The translations under genes were made by a program, and so were the position numbers. Below the pieces are notes generated by a model. The model saw nothing but the letters and a program-made list of their open reading frames with translations, searched no databases and was not told the DNA's origin. A stretch of 64,000 nucleotides of DNA from an uncultured Clostridia bacterium. GTDB taxonomy: Bacteria; Bacillota; Clostridia; TANB77; CAG-508. The stretch covers positions 1 to 64,000 of the forward strand of contig CAKPKJ010000005.1 of assembly GCA_934167445.1 (NCBI GenBank). The letters run 5' to 3'. This document shows positions 17,056 through 26,862 of this stretch, in pieces. Position 1 is the first letter of the stretch, and each line of letters begins with the position of its first letter.

Positions 17056-17787
17056 ATGGAAAACGAAAAAGACTTAAAACATTATGCACGAGTTCATTCT
17101 TTTGAAAGCTTTGGAACTGTTGACGGGCCTGGTATTAGATTTGTATTATTTTTACAAGGTTGCCATTTAAAATGTAAATATTGTCATAACCGTGATACGT
17201 GGAGTATCCATTCAGGAGAGTATAAAACTTTAGACGAAATTTTTGATAAAATTATGCGTTGTAAAAATTATATTTATCCACGTGGCGGTGTTACTATAAG
17301 TGGTGGTGAACCTCTTTTACAACCTCAATTTATAATAGAATTATTTAAAAAATTGAAGAAAGAAGGTATCCACACTTGTATTGACACCTCCGGGAATTTG
17401 CCATTAAGTGAAAATATCAAAAAAGTTCTTGAATTAACTGACCTAGTATTACTAGATATTAAACATATTGATGATGAAAAGTGCAAAGAACTTGTTGGAA
17501 AGGGAAATAAACTTGAATTAGAATTTGCTAGATATTTAAGTGATAATGGTATCCATATGTGGATTAGACAAGTCCTTGTTCCAGGAATGACTGACGATGA
17601 AAATGATTTACTAAAATTAAAAGATTTTATTTCTTCTTTAGACACTGTTGATAGAGTTGAACTTTTACCTTATCACAATTTAGGTGAATATAAGTGGAAA
17701 GAACTCGGTTTAAAATATCCTTTAGAAGGTGTTAGAGAAGCTAATGAGGATGATATTAATAGAGCTAAAGAAATTTTAGGAATCTAG
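17056..17787 (+). CDS. pflA: Pyruvate formate-lyase activating enzyme
   Basis: Radical SAM enzyme that installs the glycyl radical on PflB. The cluster motif C-x3-C-x2-C is visible as GCHLKCKYCHNRD, preceded by SFGTVDGPGIRFVLF. The SAM-binding GGE motif is VTISGGEPLLQP. Length is 243 residues, typical of the activase. A GGACG sequence precedes the ATG at 17056. Its place after pflB confirms the assignment. Confidence 0.96.
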   Translation: MENEKDLKHYARVHSFESFGTVDGPGIRFVLFLQGCHLKCKYCHNRDTWSIHSGEYKTLDEIFDKIMRCKNYIYPRGGVTISGGEPLLQPQFIIELFKKLKKEGIHTCIDTSGNLPLSENIKKVLELTDLVLLDIKHIDDEKCKELVGKGNKLELEFARYLSDNGIHMWIRQVLVPGMTDDENDLLKLKDFISSLDTVDRVELLPYHNLGEYKWKELGLKYPLEGVREANEDDINRAKEILGI

Positions 17788-17836
17788 GATTTAATTATAA
17801 GAAACGAATTAAAAAATAATGTTTTTATTATAGTTT

Positions 17837-17882
17837 AAAAAACAGGCAAAGTATATTATAAAAAATACTTTACCTGTTTTTT
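17837..17882. terminator. Bidirectional terminator after pflA
   Basis: An 18-base stem (17837-17854 with 17865-17882, one mismatch) is flanked by A- and T-runs. It lies between convergent pflA and the P-type ATPase gene. Confidence 0.85.
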
Positions 17883-17927
17883 ATCCTATTGCCTCTACAT
17901 TTTATTATTTTGTATATTATATTTAAA

Positions 17928-19772
17928 TTATGCTTTTTTTATTCCTAATGCTCTTAGTGAATTTAGTATTGCTATAAAGGAAACACCTACATCTGCAAAA
18001 ACGGCCTCCCACATTGTAGCTATTCCACAAGCTCCTAATATTAATACTAATATTTTTACACTTATAGCAAATATTATATTTTGTTTTACTATTCTCATTG
18101 TTTTGTTTGAAATTTTAATTGCTTCTAAAATTTTTGATGGTTTATCATTCATAATTACAATGTCTGCTGCCTCTATTGCTGCATCTGAACCTAGTCCTCC
18201 CATTGCAATTCCTATGTCTGATATTGCAAGTACAGGTGCATCATTTATTCCATCACCTACAAAGGCTAGTTTTCCTTTTTCTGTTTTTTGTTTTATTAAT
18301 TCTTCTACTTTTTCAACTTTTTGGTCTGGTAATAAATCTGTATAAACTTCGTCTATTTCTATTTGTTTAGCAACTTTTTCTGCTATTTCTTTTTTGTCTC
18401 CTGTAAGCATTACAGTTTTGCTTACATTATTTCGTTTTAATCCTTGTATTGTTTGTTTTGCATCTTCTTTTATTTTATCAGCAATTACAATTGAACCTTC
18501 AAATTTATTGTTTATAGCAACATATAATATTGTTCCTATATCATTACATTTTTTATATTCTATTCCTTTTTCTTGCATTATTTTATTGTTGCCTATTACT
18601 ACAGTTTTATTTTCTATTTGACTTATAATGCCTTTTCCTGATATTTCTTCGGTTTTTTCTATAATTTCTTGATTAATTTCTTTTTGATATGCCTTTTTTA
18701 TTGATGCTGAAATTGGGTGGTTTGAATAACTCTCAGCATATGCTGCTATTTTTAATAGTTCTTCTTCACTAATATCTACTGGGTTTATTTTTTGTACTTC
18801 AAATACACCTTCTGTTAAAGTTCCTGTTTTGTCAAAAACAAATATATCTGTTTTTGATAATAGTTCTAGGTAATTACTTCCTTTTATTAAAACACCTTTT
18901 CTTGATGCACCTCCAATTCCTCCAAAAAATCCTAGAGGTATTGAAATTACTAAAGCACATGGACATGATACAACTAAGAATGTTAGTGCTCTTTCTAACC
19001 ATTCACTAAAACTTCCCCATTTTAATAAAACTGGTGGAATAATTGCTAATAATATTGCTATTCCAACAACTGTTGGTGTATATATTTTTGCAAATTTTGT
19101 TATAAAATTTTCTGATTTTGATTTTTTATTACTTGCATTTTCTACTAGGTCTAATATTTTACTTACTGTCGATTCTCCAAATTCTTTTTCAACTTTTATT
19201 GTTAAAACTCCACTTTGATTTATACATCCACTTAACACTTTTTCTCCTATTTTTGCACTTCTAGGTACTGATTCTCCTGTTAATGCTGATGTATCTAGCA
19301 TTGAACTCCCATCAATTATAGTTCCATCTAGTGGAATTTTTTCACCTGGTTTTACAACTATTTCTTCTCCAATTTTTACTGTTTCAGGTTTTAATGTTTC
19401 TAATTTTCCATTTCTTTTTACAACTGCTACATCTGGTCTTATATCCATTAAATTTGTTATTGATTCTTTTGATTTATCAACTGCATAGTCTTGGAATAAT
19501 TCTCCTATTTGATAAAATAACATAACAGCAACAGCTTCTGGAAATTCACCTATTGCAAATGCTCCTATTGTGGCAACTGCCATTAGAAAATGCTCGTCAA
19601 AAACTTCTCCTTTGAATATATTTTTTATGGCCTTTATAATAATTTCTAATCCTACAATTAAATATGCTCCTATGTATATCCCTTTTGTTATCCATCCATT
19701 TGAAAATGGTACTAATAAACCTATTACAAATAAAATTGCAGATATAATAATTTGTATTAAATTTTTTTTCAT
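17928..19772 (-). CDS. cadA: P1B-type Cd/Zn-exporting ATPase
   Basis: ATP-driven efflux pump for divalent soft metals. It has the actuator motif TGESVPR, the transmembrane metal site VSCPCALVIS, the phosphorylation site DKTGTLTEG, the soft-metal motif SNHPIS, and the hinge GDGINDAPVLA. The protein starts directly with membrane segments and lacks the usual N-terminal HMA metal-binding domain, so it is a short form of 614 residues. The CPC motif and adjacent ArsR/CadC-type regulator point to Cd, Zn or Pb rather than copper. Confidence 0.93.
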   Translation of the reverse strand: MKKNLIQIIISAILFVIGLLVPFSNGWITKGIYIGAYLIVGLEIIIKAIKNIFKGEVFDEHFLMAVATIGAFAIGEFPEAVAVMLFYQIGELFQDYAVDKSKESITNLMDIRPDVAVVKRNGKLETLKPETVKIGEEIVVKPGEKIPLDGTIIDGSSMLDTSALTGESVPRSAKIGEKVLSGCINQSGVLTIKVEKEFGESTVSKILDLVENASNKKSKSENFITKFAKIYTPTVVGIAILLAIIPPVLLKWGSFSEWLERALTFLVVSCPCALVISIPLGFFGGIGGASRKGVLIKGSNYLELLSKTDIFVFDKTGTLTEGVFEVQKINPVDISEEELLKIAAYAESYSNHPISASIKKAYQKEINQEIIEKTEEISGKGIISQIENKTVVIGNNKIMQEKGIEYKKCNDIGTILYVAINNKFEGSIVIADKIKEDAKQTIQGLKRNNVSKTVMLTGDKKEIAEKVAKQIEIDEVYTDLLPDQKVEKVEELIKQKTEKGKLAFVGDGINDAPVLAISDIGIAMGGLGSDAAIEAADIVIMNDKPSKILEAIKISNKTMRIVKQNIIFAISVKILVLILGACGIATMWEAVFADVGVSFIAILNSLRALGIKKA

Positions 19773-19789
19773 AAAATTTTCATCCTTTC

Positions 19790-20149
19790 TTACTTATGTT
19801 CAATATGCTCAATTCCTAATTCAAATAATTTTTGCACATGGTCATCATCTATTGTGTAATATACTTCTTTCCCCTGTTTACGGCATTTTACTATATTCAT
19901 TCTTCTTAGAGTTCCTAATTGATGTGATATTGAAGATTTACTCATTCTCAAAACATTTGCAATGTCACATACACACATTTCGTTCTGGTCCAAGGCAAAT
20001 AAAATCTTAGCTCTTGTTGTATCTCCTAATATTTTAAAGAACTCTGCTAATTTATTAAATAAGTCGTCTTCTGGCATTTTGCTTAAAGTGTCTTTTACTA
20101 TATTTTCATGTATTATATTACAGTCACATATAAATTCATTTTTTGACAT
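19790..20149 (-). CDS. cadC: CadC-like ArsR/SmtB metal-responsive repressor
   Basis: Metal-sensing repressor of the ATPase gene 17 bases downstream. The winged helix lies at about residues 25-105, with LGDTTRAKILFAL, CVCDIANVLRMSKSSISHQLGTLR and VYYTIDDDHV. Cysteines near the N-terminus (I-C-D-C) and in the C-V-C motif match the CadC metal site. An ATG at 20149 spaced from GGAG is the likely start. Two operator-like palindromes overlap its promoter, implying autoregulation. Confidence 0.93.
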   Translation of the reverse strand: MSKNEFICDCNIIHENIVKDTLSKMPEDDLFNKLAEFFKILGDTTRAKILFALDQNEMCVCDIANVLRMSKSSISHQLGTLRRMNIVKCRKQGKEVYYTIDDDHVQKLFELGIEHIEHK

Positions 20150-20232
20150 TTTTTTCATCTCCTCTTATATTCTTTTTATTTAAGAATTCACTTCTGCCGT
20201 ATTATTTTAACAAAAAAACTTATTCGTCTTTT

Positions 20233-20252
20233 AGTTGAATGTGGATTCAACT
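20233..20252. promoter_or_regulatory. ArsR/SmtB-type operator O2
   Basis: A perfect palindrome AGTTGAAT-N4-ATTCAACT holds the core TGAA-N6-TTCA known for SmtB/ArsR/CadC operators. It lies just downstream of the expected transcription start of the cadC promoter. Confidence 0.75.
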
Positions 20253-20265
20253 TTTTTCTTTTTAT

Positions 20266-20295
20266 ATTATAGTTGAATGTTTATTCAATTGTCAA
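20266..20295 (-). promoter_or_regulatory. cadC promoter with embedded operator O1
   Basis: Minus-strand TTGACA (20295-20290) and TATAAT (20271-20266) have an 18-base spacer. Filling that spacer is a second TGAA-N6-TTCA palindrome (20271-20290). A repressor bound there would block RNA polymerase; metal binding would release it. Confidence 0.8.
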
Positions 20296-20469
20296 TGATT
20301 TATGATAATTTTTAATAATTTAGAAAACCTTTATATAATATAAAAAGCCAGAAAAGAAAATTTTGTAAATTTTCCTCTCCAACTTTCGTCATATCATAAT
20401 AGAACTTTCTATGTCTATTATTTCTTATTGGGTTAAATTACTTTTTACATATATAAACTACACGATTTT

Positions 20470-21306
20470 TTATCTTTCAGCTTCGTCTTCTTCGATTTCT
20501 TTGTCATAAGTTATAAAACTTTTTTGATCATCATTTTCTTTTATCGCTTTTGTACTTTTTGCTATAATATTTTTTTCTATTCTTTCCAAATCCATTGAAC
20601 TTTCTTCTCTTCTTAATTTAGCCATTCTTGCTATTTCATTATGATTTCTTTCATATTGTCCTTCACGGTTATAGCCTAACCTACTGTATCCAGCTTTATT
20701 ATATCCATCTTTGTCATAACCTTCATAATCGTATTTTTTCCAGGTATATCTATTAATTCCATTCTGGTCAAACCCATGTTTATCATAACCTTTTTTATCA
20801 TACTTAGTTCCGGTTTCTTTATTTATTGCGACTCTATTAAATCCATTTTTATCATATCCGTCCTTATTATATCCATCTACATCATAACCTTTTTCGTCAT
20901 ATTGTGTTTTAGTCTTGTAATGTTTTCCGCTACGGTCAAATCCATTAATATCATACCCTAATTTGTCATACCCATATTTGTCATAAAAGTTAGCATCATA
21001 TCCTTCTCTGTCATATCCTTGGCGGTTATATCCGTATTTATCATAGCCTTCTTCATCATATGCTGTACCGGTTTTTCTATTTAAACCATTTTCATCAAAT
21101 CCATTTTTATTCCATTCTTCCTTATCAAATTCTGTTGGAGTACTTCCACATACATCCATACCGTTTACCTTATAAGCTCCAGCATCATAAATAGTTCCAG
21201 TAACACGGTTTATTCCTTTTTTATTAAAACCATTAATGTCATAACCATCTATATCATATCCATCTTGGTCAAATCCGTGTTCATCATATATTTTTTTCTT
21301 AGTCAT
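20470..21306 (-). CDS. Protein with tandem YD-x-x-G pentapeptide repeats
   Basis: I do not know the function. About residues 1-220 are built of a five-residue repeat, roughly [Y/F]-[D/N]-x-[D/N/H]-G (for example YDIDG, YDING, FNKKG), broken at intervals by a longer unit with T-G-T-x-Y-D. There are dozens of Tyr, Asp and Gly residues and only one Cys. The last 60 residues are charged and helical. There is no signal peptide or membrane segment. It starts 15 bases after the winged-helix gene at 21322-22257, so the two are probably co-transcribed. A solenoid or scaffold role is a guess. Confidence 0.8.
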   Translation of the reverse strand: MTKKKIYDEHGFDQDGYDIDGYDINGFNKKGINRVTGTIYDAGAYKVNGMDVCGSTPTEFDKEEWNKNGFDENGLNRKTGTAYDEEGYDKYGYNRQGYDREGYDANFYDKYGYDKLGYDINGFDRSGKHYKTKTQYDEKGYDVDGYNKDGYDKNGFNRVAINKETGTKYDKKGYDKHGFDQNGINRYTWKKYDYEGYDKDGYNKAGYSRLGYNREGQYERNHNEIARMAKLRREESSMDLERIEKNIIAKSTKAIKENDDQKSFITYDKEIEEDEAER

Positions 21307-21321
21307 AATTATTTCCTCTTT

Positions 21322-22257
21322 TTACATTTCTAACAACTTTAATTCTACATTTACCATTTTATATTTTCCGTCAATTAACTTAAATTCAACTAATGCATTT
21401 TCAAGTGTTTCTTCGTTTTGTCTTAAATCTGTTGTAAAATATAATTTTATTTTTGATATTTCTAATTGGTTTGTAACTATTTCTTTAAATACTTCTGCCA
21501 TATGTTTTTCGTCTTCACAAACAATTATTAATTGTGGAATTCCACTAAATCCACTGTCACCTGTAACATAGTTATCATAAAAATCTTTATATAATCTCAT
21601 TTTATCAGTTAGTTTTTTCTTCCACTCTTCTTCTCTTCTTATTACTTCAAAGATAAATTGTATTGATTTACTGTTTTTGGTTAATTTTACGCTTCCACCT
21701 GTTGCTTTAAATATTTTTCCTGCCATTTTTGCTGTTAATGATGGTTTTACTACATAACTATCAAATGCTTTTACTTTTCTTAGATATGCAATTAATACTT
21801 GATTCCCAGCTAATCTTTTTTTTATCATTGCAACTGGTTTTATGTTGTCTGAAGGCTGCCATTTACATTCTACTTCCTTAGATGTTAATAAATATTTTCC
21901 CATTTTGTCTAAACAGTATATGCGATATACTCCTTTTCCTTCATCAGAATTAAAATAATATCTAGTTAATATTTTATATTTTACCAATTGCTCTAATTTA
22001 TTATTCAATTTTTCTTGTGATTTTACTTCAATATTTTTTATTTCTAGCATTTGAAGTAATTGTCTTGATGTTATGAATTCAAATTCATTTACTAATTCCA
22101 TAATAGCAAAATGAACTTCATTTATTTGTCCAATATTTATTTTGTGAATAATTTGGTTCATTGACACATATCCATCTTTTCCGTCAAATACTTTTATTTC
22201 CCCTTCTCTTATTGCAAATGGTGATACTTGCGCTTTTATTTGATTATCTTCTATCAT
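21322..22257 (-). CDS. Predicted winged-helix protein of unknown function
   Basis: A 311-residue soluble protein. Residues about 45-130 look like a winged-helix domain (MELVNEFEFITSRQLLQML, then LEQLVKYKILTRYYF). The C-terminal half alternates strands and helices (QLIIVCEDEKHMAEVF, KIKLYFTTDLR) and could be a nuclease-like or ligand-binding fold. It distantly recalls replication-relaxation proteins, but I cannot support that firmly. The ATG at 22257 follows GAGGAGG. It precedes the YD-G repeat gene. Confidence 0.7.
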   Translation of the reverse strand: MIEDNQIKAQVSPFAIREGEIKVFDGKDGYVSMNQIIHKINIGQINEVHFAIMELVNEFEFITSRQLLQMLEIKNIEVKSQEKLNNKLEQLVKYKILTRYYFNSDEGKGVYRIYCLDKMGKYLLTSKEVECKWQPSDNIKPVAMIKKRLAGNQVLIAYLRKVKAFDSYVVKPSLTAKMAGKIFKATGGSVKLTKNSKSIQFIFEVIRREEEWKKKLTDKMRLYKDFYDNYVTGDSGFSGIPQLIIVCEDEKHMAEVFKEIVTNQLEISKIKLYFTTDLRQNEETLENALVEFKLIDGKYKMVNVELKLLEM

Positions 22258-22310
22258 TTTAATTCCTCCTCGAATTTTTCTTACAGAATTCTATTTTGCA
22301 CTGATTTAAA

Positions 22311-23117
22311 TTATTTTATCAATGATAATTTTACTTTTTTCTTACTGTAATCAATCTTTTTTACATATACATTTACTTCTTGCCCATATTCTAATCCCTC
22401 TTCATATTCTGTCATTCCTACTAGGTTTGGGGCAAGCTCTATAAATATACCGTTTTGATGTTTTTCTGTTTCTCTTACAATTCCTTTTACTTTCATTCCT
22501 GTACTAAATTTTTGTGCGTTTTCTTCCCAAGTTCCAAGTAATTCCTTATATGATAATGTAACTTTTCCTCGTTCACGATTTATTGCTTTTATTACAACTT
22601 GTGCTTTTTGACCAATCTTTAGTCTTTCATATGGTGTTTGTATTCTTGCGACTGATAAATCTTCTATATGAGCTAAACCTACAATTCCTCCTCCAATTTC
22701 TATAAAGGCTCCATATGGTTTGATATTTTTTACTATTCCTTCAACTTTTTGACCTTCTTGTAAGTCTTGTTTTACCCAATCAATAGCCTCATTTTGTACT
22801 TGTTTTCTAGATAAAATTAATTCATTTTTTTCATCTATATCTTTTATTTTAAATTGTACAAATTTATGAACTTTTCCTACACACAAATTTTCTTTTGGAA
22901 TACCTTGTTCATTTATCTTTATTGCTTCCACTTCTTCTCTTGGAATTTTCCCTTGTAATCCATTTTCAAATTTTATATATAAATTACAATTATCGTCACA
23001 ACTGTTTACAATTCCTTGCAAAGTAGCATCTTGATTTTTATATTGTTTCCAATTGTCTTTTGTTAATTTTGTTGTTTCATTGTTCCAACCTTCAGGTACA
23101 AATTTTAAGTTATTCAT
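22311..23117 (-). CDS. S1 RNA-binding domain protein
   Basis: RNA-binding protein with a central canonical S1 domain (EGIVKNIKPYGAFIEIGGGIVGLAHIEDLS, about residues 120-195), a partial S1-like unit before it and another after it (VKGIVRETEKHQNGIFIELAP). It resembles short bacterial homologues of ribosomal protein S1, but at 268 residues it is shorter than full S1. The ATG at 23117 follows AAAAGGAG. A role in translation or mRNA binding is inferred from the domains only. Confidence 0.85.
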   Translation of the reverse strand: MNNLKFVPEGWNNETTKLTKDNWKQYKNQDATLQGIVNSCDDNCNLYIKFENGLQGKIPREEVEAIKINEQGIPKENLCVGKVHKFVQFKIKDIDEKNELILSRKQVQNEAIDWVKQDLQEGQKVEGIVKNIKPYGAFIEIGGGIVGLAHIEDLSVARIQTPYERLKIGQKAQVVIKAINRERGKVTLSYKELLGTWEENAQKFSTGMKVKGIVRETEKHQNGIFIELAPNLVGMTEYEEGLEYGQEVNVYVKKIDYSKKKVKLSLIK

Positions 23118-23278
23118 TTGTTTTTTCTCCTTTTATCTTAAGTTCGTTTTATAATTGTTTATAATTTCTATAAATTTTATCTTTAATAAAATTTGTTTTG
23201 TCAAAATTACTAGTATTGCTTTTGACTTATTAATTTTAACTTTTTATATTATATATTTTTAGTGATTCTTTTTCAACG

Positions 23279-23992
23279 CTATTTTAGTATTTTTTCTATT
23301 TCTTTTTTAGTTAGATATCTCCACTTTCCAAGTTCTATGTCTTTTACTCCAATACCGGCTATTTTGCTTCTATGTAGTGCAACTACCTTATGGCCAACTG
23401 CTTCACACATTTTTCTTATTTGCCTATTTTTTCCTTCATGTATTGTTATTTCTAGTCTTGACCTATTTTTTTCTGTGTCAGTTTTTAAGATTTTCACTTT
23501 TGCAGGCCTAGTTGTGTAATCATCTATTTTCACACCTTTTCTCAATTTTTCGACATTCTCATTACTAATTATTCCCGCTATTGTTGCAGTATATGTTTTT
23601 TCAATTTCATGTTTTGGATGTGTTACTTTATATACAAAATCTCCATCATTTGTTAATATAAGTGCCCCTGAAGTATACATATCTAGCCTTCCAACCGGTA
23701 CCACTCTTTGTTTTACCTTTACTAGGTCTAATACTGATTGTCTATTAAATTGATCTTTGGCTGTTGTTACATAGTCTATCGGCTTATTTAATAATATATA
23801 CACATATTCTTGTGTTTCTTTTACTTCTCTACCATTATATATTACCTTATCTTTACTTGGGTCGACTTTAGTTCCTAATTCTGTAATAACCTTTCCATTT
23901 ACTTGTACTTTTCCTTGCTTAATTAGTTCTTCTGATTTTCTTCTTGAAGCTACTCCACAATTAGCTAAATATTTTTGTAATCTTTCTTCCAT
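23279..23992 (-). CDS. rluB: Pseudouridine synthase, RsuA/RluB family
   Basis: rRNA pseudouridine synthase. The N-terminal S4 domain reads RLQKYLANCGVASRRKSEELI. The catalytic domain has the family signature VGRLDMYTSGALILTNDG with the catalytic Asp, and later HEGKNRQIRKMCEAVGH. These features match RluB, which modifies 23S rRNA, though RsuA or RluF-type specificity is not excluded. The length of 237 residues is typical. Confidence 0.92.
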   Translation of the reverse strand: MEERLQKYLANCGVASRRKSEELIKQGKVQVNGKVITELGTKVDPSKDKVIYNGREVKETQEYVYILLNKPIDYVTTAKDQFNRQSVLDLVKVKQRVVPVGRLDMYTSGALILTNDGDFVYKVTHPKHEIEKTYTATIAGIISNENVEKLRKGVKIDDYTTRPAKVKILKTDTEKNRSRLEITIHEGKNRQIRKMCEAVGHKVVALHRSKIAGIGVKDIELGKWRYLTKKEIEKILK

Positions 23993-24091
23993 TACGAATT
24001 ATTTTCCTTCCTTGCTATCTTTTTTATTATATAAATTGATTCTAATAGTATTTTTTTACGTACATTAGGTTTATTAAAGCCTATAAAATTT

Positions 24092-25009
24092 TTAGTTATT
24101 TTCTTTTAATTCTTTTACAACCTTTTCAAAATATTCTGGCAATTTAGCCTCTAAGAACATTTTTTCTCCAGTTATTGGATGTTCAAATTTTAGGCTTTTA
24201 GAATGCAAGCATTGTCCTTTTATTCCCCATTTATTTTTACCATTTGAATATACACAATCTCCTATTACAGGATATCCTATTTGTGCTAAATGAACTCTTA
24301 TTTGATGTGTTCTCCCGGTTTCTATTTTTACTTCTAATAGTGTACAATTGTCTTTTGGATACCTTTCCAATACTTTAAAATTTGTAATAGCATTTTTTCC
24401 ATTTTGAACAACCGCCATTTTCTTTCTATCTTTTTGGCTTCTTCCTATTGGCATATTTATAACCGCTTCATTTTCTTTTACTAATCCTCTAACTAGTGCT
24501 ATATATGTTTTTTCCACCTTATGATTTTTTATTTGTTCACTTAAATTTATATGTGATTTGTCATTTTTAGCAACCACTAAGATTCCTGATGTGTCTTTAT
24601 CAAGTCTATGAACAATACCTGGTCTTATCTCCCCACCAATTCCTGATAATGAATCTTTACATATGTTCATTAAGCTATTTACTAATGTTCCATCTGGATT
24701 ACCACTTCCTGGATGTACAACTAATCCTTTAGGCTTATTTACCACAATTATATCTTTATCTTCATATATTATTTCAACAGGGATATTTTGTGCTTTTAGT
24801 TCAATTTCTTTTGCTTGCTCTTCTTCTACTGTTATGCTATCTCCTTCTTGTACTTTATATGATGCTTTTACTTTTTTGCCATTTACTAATATTTTTTCTT
24901 CTTTAATTAATCTTTGTACAGCTACTCTTGAAATATCTTCATCTTTTCCTGCTAAATAAGCATCTATTCTTTTCCCGGTTTCTTCATTTTCTACTATAAA
25001 AGTTTTCAA
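24092..25009 (-). CDS. rluD: Pseudouridine synthase, RluD/RluC family
   Basis: Large-subunit rRNA pseudouridine synthase. It has an S4 domain (RIDAYLAGKDEDISRVAVQRLI), the catalytic motif PGIVHRLDKDTSGILVVAKND and the C-terminal TGRTHQIRVHLA. The start is a TTG at 25009 preceded by GGAAGG. The length (305 residues) is usual. RluD is the most likely orthologue by sequence pattern. Confidence 0.92.
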   Translation of the reverse strand: MKTFIVENEETGKRIDAYLAGKDEDISRVAVQRLIKEEKILVNGKKVKASYKVQEGDSITVEEEQAKEIELKAQNIPVEIIYEDKDIIVVNKPKGLVVHPGSGNPDGTLVNSLMNICKDSLSGIGGEIRPGIVHRLDKDTSGILVVAKNDKSHINLSEQIKNHKVEKTYIALVRGLVKENEAVINMPIGRSQKDRKKMAVVQNGKNAITNFKVLERYPKDNCTLLEVKIETGRTHQIRVHLAQIGYPVIGDCVYSNGKNKWGIKGQCLHSKSLKFEHPITGEKMFLEAKLPEYFEKVVKELKENN

Positions 25010-25058
25010 TTTTATTATCCTTCCTTTCCTAAAGCAACTATCGAGATTATAAAAATTA

Positions 25059-26834
25059 TTATTGTGTTACATCTTCTGTTTGTCTTTCATATACCACAAA
25101 ATAGTTATCACTATATAATTCTTTTAATTTTGTATCATGCGTTTTTGTTATTATCATATTCATTTTTGAATTTTTATAGCATATAATATGTGTTATTCCA
25201 TATTTTTTGAATGTATCTTCATAAAATGTTCCTATATTTGAAGTATTTATAAAGTCCATAAATATATCTTCATCTTTCCCGCTAAATTCTGGAGCATATA
25301 AATCAGCTCTTGAGTCTATAAATACTGGTATTCCTCTAAATATCATATAACTTCCATAATTATATTCGTTATAAAACTTTGCTTTTCCTAAATCTATATT
25401 TTCTAATATATAATCGCAAGCTTGTACAGGATATGCGCTTTCGTCAACATATTTTGCATCAAATTTATCTTCTGCCATATGATAGCTAAAACCTACCATT
25501 ACAGCTGTAATTATTACCATAACTGGTACATTGACTACTTTAATAAATTGATCTTTTAGTTCTGATAGGCTTTCTTCTGTTCCTATTTGTAACAGTTCTG
25601 TAATTAGCCTATTTAAAATAAATGTTCCTATAAGTACAAACATTGTTACTTGTCTTTTGGTCATAAGCATTAGGTAACATAAACCACCTAGCATAAATAA
25701 ATCACATAATCTTATTTTAGTTTTTGTAAATATTAATATTGCTAAAAAGATTATAAGTACACATATTACTTCTGTTTCATTCGCTAATGTCATAGGTAAA
25801 TGTTCATTTATATTTTGTGTGGTATTTCCTTGCATTGTTTTTTCAAGATACGTATATGGTGTATCTCCTAATGGTGTTAAGAAACCTGTAAATGCACATA
25901 TTACCATAATTAGTATTAGCCATTTTACATTATCTTTTTTTACTAATCTTATCTTATATGGATTTTGTAATTCTTTTGTTCTTTTTATTTTTACTTTATC
26001 AATTGACTCTTCTAATTTCTTTAATTCTTCTTGTAATTGTTTGATTTTTTCCGGTTTTTCATTTTTCTTTGTTGCTGTTTTTATTTTAAACTTTAATCTT
26101 GTAACTGCAAATTTTCTGTATATTATTGTTTCTGCTAAAACTGCAATTATATATTCTCCTATATATGGTAAATATAATATAAAATAAAATGGAAATACTG
26201 CTAAGTGGAAATTTGCTAGTAATATTGGTATAATTATTAGTCCAACTGCATACCTTTTTTTCTTGGTCTCTAAGAATTTTTCTATAAAAAATACTGTTAA
26301 CACAAATAATGTAAATGTTAGTAATTGTGCTCTTGCTGCTATATACCCTCTAATTAAATACATTGCTGCAATTGTAATTACAAAAGAAACTCCCTGATTT
26401 TTCACAAGTTTTTTATTTGTAAAAAATATTGTTAGACCTAGTATTATTGATAGTGTGCAAGTCGTTATATATATTCCATTCATTCCAAATGAATTATAAA
26501 TTAAATATGTTACAACATCATATAACCAATGTGGATATGTGTATGCTAAGTCTTGATGCCAAGAAAATGGGTCTTGCATATCAATTCCATTTTGCAATAT
26601 ATGTTCACCTATTTTTATTGTGTAAAATGTATCATTTTGTAATGTTACAGGTGTTAGTGCAACACAAAAAATTGCTATTAAAACTACTACCATTATAGTG
26701 AATTTTATTCCACTTTTTACTTTTGATTTTTCTGGTAAATTTTCTTTATTCTCATTTGATTTTTCTTTTACTTTTCCATTCTTTTTTGTTCTTTCTTTAA
26801 AGATTCCTATCATTATATTTATCAATCCTTTCAT
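25059..26834 (-). CDS. Polytopic membrane protein, GT-C-like
   Basis: Large integral membrane protein (591 residues) with roughly ten to twelve hydrophobic helices. After the first helix comes an outside loop with Q-N-G-I-D-M-Q-D-P-F-S-W-H, and the C-terminal extracytoplasmic part contains PVFIDSRADLYAP. This plan resembles GT-C glycosyltransferase-like proteins, which use lipid-linked sugars. A basic, coiled cytoplasmic loop (KTATKKNEKPEKIKQLQEEL) sits mid-protein. An ATG at codon 8 is an alternative start. Substrate and pathway are unknown. Confidence 0.7.
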   Translation of the reverse strand: MKGLINIMIGIFKERTKKNGKVKEKSNENKENLPEKSKVKSGIKFTIMVVVLIAIFCVALTPVTLQNDTFYTIKIGEHILQNGIDMQDPFSWHQDLAYTYPHWLYDVVTYLIYNSFGMNGIYITTCTLSIILGLTIFFTNKKLVKNQGVSFVITIAAMYLIRGYIAARAQLLTFTLFVLTVFFIEKFLETKKKRYAVGLIIIPILLANFHLAVFPFYFILYLPYIGEYIIAVLAETIIYRKFAVTRLKFKIKTATKKNEKPEKIKQLQEELKKLEESIDKVKIKRTKELQNPYKIRLVKKDNVKWLILIMVICAFTGFLTPLGDTPYTYLEKTMQGNTTQNINEHLPMTLANETEVICVLIIFLAILIFTKTKIRLCDLFMLGGLCYLMLMTKRQVTMFVLIGTFILNRLITELLQIGTEESLSELKDQFIKVVNVPVMVIITAVMVGFSYHMAEDKFDAKYVDESAYPVQACDYILENIDLGKAKFYNEYNYGSYMIFRGIPVFIDSRADLYAPEFSGKDEDIFMDFINTSNIGTFYEDTFKKYGITHIICYKNSKMNMIITKTHDTKLKELYSDNYFVVYERQTEDVTQ

Positions 26835-26862
26835 TGCATATAAATCTTTATTATTATATCAA

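Noticed and set aside
20341..20385. Terminator after the cadC promoter region
   Set aside because: The inverted repeat is imperfect and A/T-only, and no gene ends there on the right strand.
20470..21306. CRISPR-like array suggested by regular 15-base spacing
   Set aside because: The periodicity comes from in-frame five-residue protein repeats; there are no constant repeats with unique spacers.
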